Of a stretch of DNA of 32,994 nucleotides, positions 25,905 to 32,994 are shown piece by piece. The stretch is from Alphaproteobacteria bacterium. Lineage in GTDB: Bacteria > Pseudomonadota > Alphaproteobacteria > UBA2136 > JAPPOO01. The notes under the pieces are model-generated. The model was not told where the DNA came from. It was given only the letters and a program-made list of their open reading frames with translations, and did no database searches. The position numbers and the translations under genes are program-made. The stretch covers positions 1 to 32,994 of the forward strand of contig JAPPOO010000006.1 in NCBI GenBank assembly GCA_028817875.1, given 5' to 3'. Each line of letters begins with the position of its first letter. Position 1 is the stretch's first letter.

Positions 25905-25945
25905 GGGGTAATTTTTTCTATCACATTGTTGCATACAATGCTGTG

Positions 25946-26428
25946 ATGATAAGAAAAAGTATTCTGTTTGGTTTTTGTGCTGTAACCTCTCTGTTACTAC
26001 AGGGGTGTGTTGGTACGTTAGGTTCTGTTGCGATGCAGGGGCTGGAAGGAAATGGTTATTGCTCGCCAGAGGTTCGGCAGCAAGCTTTTCAAACTCATGC
26101 TAATTTATCCTATATTTCTCAAGGTGCTTACGTTAATAATGTGCTTAATGAAGCTGGGTTGCCAGAAGAGAGATTACGAGTTGTTCTAAAAAATAAAGCT
26201 GTTTTAGATGTTTGGAATTATCGAACAGGGCACCAAGATTGCCGTGGACTTCCGACAGAGGAAGATTATTCACCTGTGGTATTTCAAAATAAGCAAGTAA
26301 TTGGTGTTGGTAATAAATATTACGACCGTTATGTTCGTCGCTATGTGAAGCATAAAGTTCAGTTAGCAGGGCAGAAGCGACAAGAAGGGTATGATAGTTT
26401 TATGTACCCGTTTAATAAAGCTTTTTAG
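25946..26428 (+). CDS. Small lipoprotein
   Basis: Signal peptide with lipobox LLLQGC; ATG 25946 preferred over GTG 25943. Confidence 0.75.
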   Translation: MIRKSILFGFCAVTSLLLQGCVGTLGSVAMQGLEGNGYCSPEVRQQAFQTHANLSYISQGAYVNNVLNEAGLPEERLRVVLKNKAVLDVWNYRTGHQDCRGLPTEEDYSPVVFQNKQVIGVGNKYYDRYVRRYVKHKVQLAGQKRQEGYDSFMYPFNKAF

Positions 26429-27211
26429 TTAGTTTCTAATAAATTTTGAGAGGTGGCATAGTTGTTCGGTAGATAACTCTGCTGGCCGTTGGGTTGGCTG
26501 TATATTAATACCTAGCATGTCTTCTTCGGTCACAAGCCCTTTTAAGCTTTTGCGTAACATTTTACGGCGTTGAGTAAAAATTTGATGAAGGAGTTGTTTT
26601 AACTGAGAGGCATCAAATTCATACTGTGGAGTAGGGCGGGGGATAAGTTCTACTACACTGCTTGTTACTTTAGGAGGAGGGTTGAAAGCACCTGGTGCTA
26701 CGTCAAATAAACGTTGCCTGTTTGTAAGTAAGTCGCACCATACTCCTAAACGCCCCCATTCTGGTGTGTTAGAGGTGGCGCATATACGTTGTATCACTTC
26801 TTTTTGAAGGAGGAATACCATTTTGCTAAAATGGGTACGGTTGTTTTGAATAGCGTTAAAGACGATTTCAGTGCCTACATTGTAAGGGAGGTTGCCTGCT
26901 AGGGTACTTCCTGAAGGGATTAGGGTTGAAAAATCTACTTTTAAAGCATCTGCATGTTGGACCGTAAGGCGGTTTTGGTACTTGGCACTTAGTTCTGATA
27001 AAAGTGGAATAAATCTTTCGTCTTTTTCAACCGCAACAACGGTAGCACCACCCATGAGTAAAGCTTCAGTAAGGGCGCCTGGCCCCGGCCCAATCTCTAA
27101 GACAGTTTGACCTTCAAGAGGACCGCAAGCATGGGCAATGCGCCCTAAAATACTTTTTTCATGAAGATAATGCTGCCCAAGTTCCTTATTAGCAGTGGGG
27201 ATATTTGTCAT
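26429..27211 (-). CDS. rsmA: 16S rRNA (adenine1518-N6/adenine1519-N6)-dimethyltransferase RsmA/KsgA
   Basis: KELGQHYLHEKSILGRIAHACGPLEGQTVLEIGPGPGALTEALL, AGNLPYNVGTEIVF, VFLLQKEVIQRI, FTQRRKMLRKSL. Confidence 0.96.
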   Translation of the reverse strand: MTNIPTANKELGQHYLHEKSILGRIAHACGPLEGQTVLEIGPGPGALTEALLMGGATVVAVEKDERFIPLLSELSAKYQNRLTVQHADALKVDFSTLIPSGSTLAGNLPYNVGTEIVFNAIQNNRTHFSKMVFLLQKEVIQRICATSNTPEWGRLGVWCDLLTNRQRLFDVAPGAFNPPPKVTSSVVELIPRPTPQYEFDASQLKQLLHQIFTQRRKMLRKSLKGLVTEEDMLGINIQPTQRPAELSTEQLCHLSKFIRN

Positions 27212-27213
27212 AT

Positions 27214-28494
27214 TTATAGGCGGATATCTATAAAGGCACGCTCTCTTAGCTCGCGCATAAATTTTCGTGCTTCTAAATCAACTCGGTTTTCTAGCAAACG
27301 TTCTTTAACCCTAGCTCTGTACTCATCCAGTTTTTCAGGGAGTACTGTACGTTTAGCAGCAACAAAATATACCGTCCATCCGTCTTCTGTTTCAATAAGG
27401 CGAGAGGTGCCCTTGTTACGTACGCGAGAGATAGCTTTGAGTTGCTGCTCTGTTAGTTTTTGGGTGTCTTGCCAGCCTAGGTAGCTGCTATTAGAGAAAG
27501 ATGCATTATCGTTGTTTTCTGATAAGAACTGTTTTACATCTTCGGCTGAGCCCCATTTTTTATAAGCTTTTTTTAATAGGGAGATATTATCGTGATTTGT
27601 CTGTCTATCTTCTATTTTTGTGAGCTTCACTTCCCATAAATCTAACTGGTTAGAAGGCTTTGTAGAAATTGTTTGTGTAGCCCTTTGGCGCAAAACTTTT
27701 AAAATATGCCAACCTTGAGGGCCTCGGATGGGCTGGCTAAATTCTCCAGGGTTTAGGTGTTCTACAACTTGTTCTAGTTCAGAAAGCATTTCACCAGGAG
27801 CGAACCACCCCATGGTACCTCCTCGAACTGCTGCTGCATCGTTACTGTACGTTTTTGCTAGTTGTTCGAATGTTGCTTCACCGTTTTCAAGTTGTTGGTA
27901 GACGTCGCGTACTTTTTGTTCTGTATTTACATTATTTTCGTCTGTAGTAATAAAAATTTGTGCAAGTTCTCGCTCGGTAACTTGTTGGGCACTGAGCATC
28001 TCATTAATAAGCCTGTCTACTTCTACATTACTTACAATAACATTAGGACGAACGGATTTTCCGATAAGCTTACGCCAGCGTATTTCTGCTGTGATTTTTT
28101 GAGTTGCTACTTGCTCTAATCCTTTGACTGCTTCTTCGTAACCTCCTGATGGGAGGTTGTTATTATGTTCAATAATAGTGACTGCTTTATCAATATCTTG
28201 TTGGCTTATATGAATACGTTTGCGTTGAGATTCCTGCTTTTGCAGTTCTTCATCAACCATGTTCGAAAGGATTTGTTGCTTTAAAATTTCTCGCCGACGA
28301 GTAGGGAGGTATGTTGTTCCCATTTGGCGCATTGTAAGGTTGATGCGTTCTTCTACTTCGCTATCTAAAACAATACCATCATTAACAACAGCAATAACGC
28401 CGTCTTCTAAAGCATTGCTTGGTGACGTGATAAAAGCTAAAAAAGCAAGCGCAGTAATAAATATTTTGGTGTACATACCTTTTTTCCTATTCAT
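27214..28494 (-). CDS. surA: Periplasmic peptidyl-prolyl isomerase/chaperone SurA
   Basis: Signal peptide, SurA N-domain, parvulin domain (AQIFITTDENN...GGTMGWFAPGEMLSELEQVV...PQGWHILKVL); adjacent to lptD. Confidence 0.92.
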   Translation of the reverse strand: MNRKKGMYTKIFITALAFLAFITSPSNALEDGVIAVVNDGIVLDSEVEERINLTMRQMGTTYLPTRRREILKQQILSNMVDEELQKQESQRKRIHISQQDIDKAVTIIEHNNNLPSGGYEEAVKGLEQVATQKITAEIRWRKLIGKSVRPNVIVSNVEVDRLINEMLSAQQVTERELAQIFITTDENNVNTEQKVRDVYQQLENGEATFEQLAKTYSNDAAAVRGGTMGWFAPGEMLSELEQVVEHLNPGEFSQPIRGPQGWHILKVLRQRATQTISTKPSNQLDLWEVKLTKIEDRQTNHDNISLLKKAYKKWGSAEDVKQFLSENNDNASFSNSSYLGWQDTQKLTEQQLKAISRVRNKGTSRLIETEDGWTVYFVAAKRTVLPEKLDEYRARVKERLLENRVDLEARKFMRELRERAFIDIRL

Positions 28495-30538
28495 GTCCTA
28501 AAGATAGTAGTTGTAAGTTGATGATGTAGTCAGTTGAAGGTTTTACATCAGCTGTTGTAAAGCCTCTGCGCCTTGTAAGCATTGTAATGCGGTAACAATC
28601 GTACGTATAAGCTAGTGAGACTTCACCATATAGTTGGCGCCCACCATCAGCTATGTCTCGTTGGGTTTCAGCCGCTAAGTGCCAACGTTCTGAAAGAGGC
28701 ATTTCAAGCTCAAGTTTTAATTCTTCTGGGCCTTGGTCAATCAATGTATGGGTAGCTTGTAAATGCGTTTTTTCCAATTCCCCAATACGTAAACTTGTAT
28801 CTAAACGTCGAGCATTCCAATCTGCATTATCTAAACGGAAAGAACTAGAAAGATTTAGTTTCTCATTTGGATTTGCTTGAAGAAGACCAACCCAATCTGA
28901 TAGCTTAGTTGCAGTTCCTCCACTTACTGGTAGGGCATCATCGTCGTCTCTACGCCAGCTTTGTCCTAAAAATAGTCTCCATTGTGTGTGGTGTGCGGCT
29001 CCCCAGCGGTTGTCTAAACCATAAATAAACCTTAAGCCATTTTCTACCCTATCTAAGCCAGCAAAACGATTTGTAGAAAAGAGGTTGTTCATTTCTAATT
29101 CATAAGCAACAGAATCTTCGTTTGGAATATCCTCAGGGTTACCACCTTTAGGTGCGAGCACTAGCATTGCCATTGGTGTTATGAGGTGATTACCAGAAGG
29201 TGAGCGCATAGGTCTTTCCCAAAGCAAAGAGGTTTCGGCTAATCCTCTTACAGTTGTGCCATCATCAGCAGGGCCATTAACATTATACAAATCGCTTCGG
29301 AGCATAGCAGAAAAGGTGACTCTGTTACCTGCTGGTAGCATCCAAGGTTTAATGTATTCTCCTGCTGTAATAAACCGTTGATAGCGAGTTCCTGTAGAAC
29401 GGTGAAGGGCAAGTGCGTCAGCTGAAAATATAGCTTGGCCGCCAGTATCGTCTGTATTCCATACGCGTTCAAATTCTATACGGGGTAAAATATGGGCTGT
29501 GTTAGCAGGGTCACGAGATGTTTCTAAGTCTTGGTACCATGTTGTGTTAATGCCAAAATAGTGATCTTGAGATGTGTCTTCAGCATAGAAACTTGTTGGT
29601 AAATAGTTTTCAGTACTATTAAAAAAGTCATTTAAATAGGTATCATCAGAGGAGACTTCTGAATTAAAGCCTGCACGGCGGCCAGCTTTTAGCAAGTATT
29701 CAAACTCCAAATCAGCATGACCACGCCATGTGTCTCTTCTATCATCACGGATAAAAGAGGTTCTCATATCATAATCGTATGCTATTTGTTCTCTACGAGA
29801 TTCAATTTGCCCCATCAGACCTCGGCTGCTCATAAAGCGTGTACGGAATGTATAGTCTGTATGGTCATCAGGAATATGGTAGTAGTAACCGAGGTTCACT
29901 TCAGTTCCTAAATTTGTAGAATTACCAAAGCGAGGGGGGAGTAAACCATTTTTAGGTTCGTTACCACGGACTGGGTGGCGGAAGTACGGCAAGTATAATA
30001 CTGGAATGCCATAGGCATTTAGTACGGCATGGTTGTAGGTCATTTCATTTTCAGCTTGATTGAAACTGATTTTTTTTGCCCTGATTTGCCATGGCTTACG
30101 CCCGTTTGTACAATCTTTGCAGGGGCTGTACGTTGCATCTGATAGAGAGTATATATTGTTATCCAACTGCCCAGAAGAAGCTTGTAGTACCTCTCCTAGT
30201 CCTTCAGTTCTTAGGCGTAGTTCATTGAGTGTAGCTTTTTTTAAATCTCCAGAAAGTACTAATTCATCCAGCGTAAGAGCTTGGCCGTTACCATCTTGGT
30301 AAATAACGTTGCCGATGGCACTTATTTCTTCGGTCTTTTGTTTATATTGAACCTTGTTTGCTTTGATAACTTGGGAACCGTTTGTGATTTCTACATCACC
30401 ACTGGCAACTAGCGTTTGAGTTGAGTCATCAAAAGAAATTTCGGTAGCTTGTAGGGAGTAAGGAAGGTCGCCTACCTGAGCGTGAGCAAGAAACGCAGGA
30501 AATGCAAAAAATAGGGGAGAAAAGAACCAACGTTTCAT
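28487..30538 (-). CDS. lptD: LPS-assembly protein LptD
   Basis: Signal peptide, OstA-like N-domain (ISFDDSTQTLVASGDVEITNGSQVIKANKVQYKQKTEEISAIGNV), beta-barrel C-part, lptF/lptG neighbourhood. Confidence 0.95.
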   Translation of the reverse strand: MKRWFFSPLFFAFPAFLAHAQVGDLPYSLQATEISFDDSTQTLVASGDVEITNGSQVIKANKVQYKQKTEEISAIGNVIYQDGNGQALTLDELVLSGDLKKATLNELRLRTEGLGEVLQASSGQLDNNIYSLSDATYSPCKDCTNGRKPWQIRAKKISFNQAENEMTYNHAVLNAYGIPVLYLPYFRHPVRGNEPKNGLLPPRFGNSTNLGTEVNLGYYYHIPDDHTDYTFRTRFMSSRGLMGQIESRREQIAYDYDMRTSFIRDDRRDTWRGHADLEFEYLLKAGRRAGFNSEVSSDDTYLNDFFNSTENYLPTSFYAEDTSQDHYFGINTTWYQDLETSRDPANTAHILPRIEFERVWNTDDTGGQAIFSADALALHRSTGTRYQRFITAGEYIKPWMLPAGNRVTFSAMLRSDLYNVNGPADDGTTVRGLAETSLLWERPMRSPSGNHLITPMAMLVLAPKGGNPEDIPNEDSVAYELEMNNLFSTNRFAGLDRVENGLRFIYGLDNRWGAAHHTQWRLFLGQSWRRDDDDALPVSGGTATKLSDWVGLLQANPNEKLNLSSSFRLDNADWNARRLDTSLRIGELEKTHLQATHTLIDQGPEELKLELEMPLSERWHLAAETQRDIADGGRQLYGEVSLAYTYDCYRITMLTRRRGFTTADVKPSTDYIINLQLLSLGHE

Positions 30539-30589
30539 TAATACATCAATAAATATTTAAAACTTAAACTACAATACAAATTTTTCTTG

Positions 30590-30617
30590 AATATAGCAGA
30601 ATTGAATGTGTCCTCAA
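30590..30617 (-). promoter_or_regulatory. Putative lptD promoter
   Basis: Minus strand TTGAGG-16 nt-TATATT about 50 nt upstream of the lptD ATG, in the 144-nt lptG/lptD gap. Confidence 0.4.
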
Positions 30618-30682
30618 AACAGAAAGAGGTAAAGAAAGGCGTTAAGTTTTGTTGACATATTAGATTGTGGGATATTTGGTGA

Positions 30683-31786
30683 TTATTCTTCACGAAAATG
30701 TAAAAATAGAGCAATACCAACTAAGCCGGCAACAAGTGTTGGAGCCCACGCAGCAACAGCTGCTGGGAGTCTTCCTGAAAGGCCATATGCCGTAATAACT
30801 TCTTTAAATAAATAGAACCCAAACCCTGTTACAAGGCCAACCAAGAGGACTTGCCCCATACCGTGTGTTCTTGAAAACCGCAATGCAAAGGGGGCTGCAA
30901 GTAAAAACATTGCAATGAGTAATGCTGGCATGGAGAGTTGTCGGTGGAAAAATAGTTCATGTTTTTGTGTCGGTAACCCTGCTTCTTGTAAACGTTGGAT
31001 AAATGTGTGCAACTCCCATAAAGGAAGTGTTTCTGGAGATGATAGGCTATTGGCAATAACTTCCGGCGTTAACTGTGTTTCAAGAGTTTCTTCTGCCTGC
31101 CAAGTGACTTCCTGCCAAGGGTTTAAGTGAAAAATATGTTCAAGCTGCCAATGCTGAGGATGATAAGTCATTAATTTAGCATCAGAGCGTTCTAAAAATT
31201 GTCCACTGTGTGAGAACGTAAAGAGAGTTACGTTTTCTAATCTTTTTCCGCCATTGAGAACTCGTTGTGCGAAAAGGAATAATTCGTGTGTTTTTTCGGG
31301 TTGTCTTAACCAAATTTGCCCGCCTTTGGTGACTAACCCGTGTGTAGAATTTGGAAAGTAGAGCGCTTCTAGTTGTTCGTACTTTTTCTTAGTTGTTGCG
31401 GCTAAAGGGTTCATAACGGCGATATTTACCAAGCCAATACCCAGACATACCCAAAGGGCGGGAACAAGAAAACGGCGTGCAGGTAAGCCCGCACCACGTA
31501 CAGCTACAAGCTCTCTGTCTCTTGTTAGCCGTGTAAAGCTAATAAGCGTACCTAACAGCATAACAAAAGGAGCAATTTGAAGTGCCATTGCTGGAAGTTT
31601 GTAGAATGCCATGATGAAAGCTACATGGTTTCCAACCTCAGTGTTTTTGCTGAGGCGACGCATAAGTTCTATGACATCTAAGAGGTAAATGAAGCTTATA
31701 AGAAGTAGTGAGGTTAAAATAATTGTTAAAAAATACCTGCGGCATAAATAAAAGAAGAGTGTTGAGGAAAAACGAGGGGCTGACAT
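30683..31786 (-). CDS. lptG: LPS export permease LptG
   Basis: YLCRRYFLTIILTSLLLISFIYLLDVIELMRRLSKN...ALQIAPFVMLLGTLISFTRLTRDRELVAVRGAGLPARRFLVPAL. ATG at 31786 preferred (SD-like ggagag upstream); the listed ORF begins at 31807. Confidence 0.93.
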   Translation of the reverse strand: MSAPRFSSTLFFYLCRRYFLTIILTSLLLISFIYLLDVIELMRRLSKNTEVGNHVAFIMAFYKLPAMALQIAPFVMLLGTLISFTRLTRDRELVAVRGAGLPARRFLVPALWVCLGIGLVNIAVMNPLAATTKKKYEQLEALYFPNSTHGLVTKGGQIWLRQPEKTHELFLFAQRVLNGGKRLENVTLFTFSHSGQFLERSDAKLMTYHPQHWQLEHIFHLNPWQEVTWQAEETLETQLTPEVIANSLSSPETLPLWELHTFIQRLQEAGLPTQKHELFFHRQLSMPALLIAMFLLAAPFALRFSRTHGMGQVLLVGLVTGFGFYLFKEVITAYGLSGRLPAAVAAWAPTLVAGLVGIALFLHFREE

Positions 31787-31788
31787 AG

Positions 31789-32877
31789 TTAACGGTTTTC
31801 TCTCCATATAAATAACAGTGCTATAAGGCTAAAGACCACTGGTAGTGACCATTGTGCTATCAGTATAAAAACCATACCTCCCACGGCTAAGCTATGAGCG
31901 ACAATTAGTAATGTTTGATAGGTAAAGGCACATAATGATGCAATAGTAAGAGAGGTGCCTACACCGCTTCGGCGAGTGCGTGGAATAAGTAAAAAAGCAG
32001 CCGCTAAGAGCACTAGTGGAAGAGGGGTAAGGGGCCACAAAAAGCGTTTATGTAGTTCGGCTTTTAGCTGGTAAGTATCCTTTTGAGATGTTTTTTTATC
32101 TTGAATTATACTTTGCAGTTCTGAGATTGTGTATTCTTCTGGTGCGCGGCTGCGAGGCCCTGGAACTTTAAGGGCGCGAGATACTTCAACAGCGTGTTCT
32201 TTGAATTGTAGCATACTTACTTGGTTGGGAGTTATGTCCTGCCGGATACCTTCTTGTAAAATGAGTTGAGGCAGCCCTGTATCGCTAGCTTTAATTTCGC
32301 CTTTTTGAGCCATCCAAGTAACGGGGCGTTCCTCATCACGGTTATCATGCACCAAGATGCCTTCCATTGTATAAGGGGATGTTCTGCGCTTTAAGTAGAC
32401 CATAAGTCCATCCCCAAGTTGGTTAAAAGTACCTGTTTCTAGTAGAAGGTGTCCTTCGCTATTACGTAAATGATGCTGAAAGTTTTTAAATGAAACCATG
32501 CTGTTAGGAAGAATGTGTAATGATATAGCATATCCAAGAGCAATAACGAACACTGTTGCTAATAGAATAGGTTTAATAAGTTTAAAGCTTGATAAACCTG
32601 AACTAAAAAGTGGAGGGAGTTCGCTATCATCATTTAACCTTTTAAACAGCAGACAAGCACCTGCAAAAAATGAAAGTGGTAAAATAAACATCAATAGAAA
32701 TGGTACGAGTAGCAAAGTAAGATGCAAAAATGTGGATAGGCCTAGCCCTTTATTCATCATTAAGTCTAAAAAACGGAGGCTTTGAGTAAGCCAAACGAGA
32801 GAAAGCAGGACGAATGTTGCCAACAAAGTTGGGCGTGTAAGCTCTTTAATTAGGTAAAAATTTAGCATTGGCAACAT
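31789..32877 (-). CDS. lptF: LPS export permease LptF
   Basis: FYLIKELTRPTLLATFVLLSLVWLTQSLRFLDLMMNKGLGLSTFLHLTLLLVPFLLMFILPLSFFAGACLLFKRLNDDSELPPLFSSGLSSFKL. Start may be 32877 or ATG 32868. Confidence 0.93.
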   Translation of the reverse strand: MLPMLNFYLIKELTRPTLLATFVLLSLVWLTQSLRFLDLMMNKGLGLSTFLHLTLLLVPFLLMFILPLSFFAGACLLFKRLNDDSELPPLFSSGLSSFKLIKPILLATVFVIALGYAISLHILPNSMVSFKNFQHHLRNSEGHLLLETGTFNQLGDGLMVYLKRRTSPYTMEGILVHDNRDEERPVTWMAQKGEIKASDTGLPQLILQEGIRQDITPNQVSMLQFKEHAVEVSRALKVPGPRSRAPEEYTISELQSIIQDKKTSQKDTYQLKAELHKRFLWPLTPLPLVLLAAAFLLIPRTRRSGVGTSLTIASLCAFTYQTLLIVAHSLAVGGMVFILIAQWSLPVVFSLIALLFIWRENR

Positions 32878-32994
32878 GTCTACATTAAAAATCGTTGTTT
32901 GTTAACTAAGAAAAGTTTCAGCGCCTCTTGCATTAAGTGTATAGCCGTTATATCTTCAAAATACTTAATTGTATCAGGTTAATAATGCTAAAAA

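Noticed and set aside
1-32994. tRNA/rRNA genes, CRISPR arrays, transposases or phage genes
   Set aside because: Scanned for T-loop motifs, regularly spaced repeats and recombinase/transposase signatures; none found by eye.

Overview
This AT-rich window looks like alphaproteobacterial chromosome, judged from gene content and synteny. From left to right it holds: (i) a TPR protein and a small protein that resembles archaeal CTP-dependent riboflavin kinase (RibK/DUF120); (ii) a flagellar block: fliP, fliO, a small ORF and an FlhB C-domain homologue (flhX-like) on the minus strand, then fliK-flgD-flgE on the plus strand; (iii) a GC-richer, highly structured non-coding segment directly after flgE that looks like an RNA gene; (iv) two orphan minus-strand ORFs, each with its own terminator; (v) a compact surface-polysaccharide operon: Wzz/PCP, a CpsD-like ATPase with a degenerate Walker A, FecR, GT2, a polytopic membrane protein and GtrA; (vi) an unusual double-domain ThyX-like protein, a secreted hypothetical protein and Mrp; (vii) a secreted, Cys-containing, extremely basic protein; (viii) hflK-hflC, acpP-fabF-mltG-gmk, a lipoprotein, and rsmA-surA-lptD-lptG-lptF on the minus strand. 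The strongest second-look candidates are the structured RNA after flgE (9.69-9.91 kb), the ThyX-like protein whose catalytic motif is split between two domains, the bacterial RibK-like protein, the degenerate BY-kinase in the polysaccharide operon, the basic secreted protein, and several genes predicted to be leaderless. No tRNA, rRNA, CRISPR or transposase was recognised. All family calls are from reading the sequence; no searches were run.
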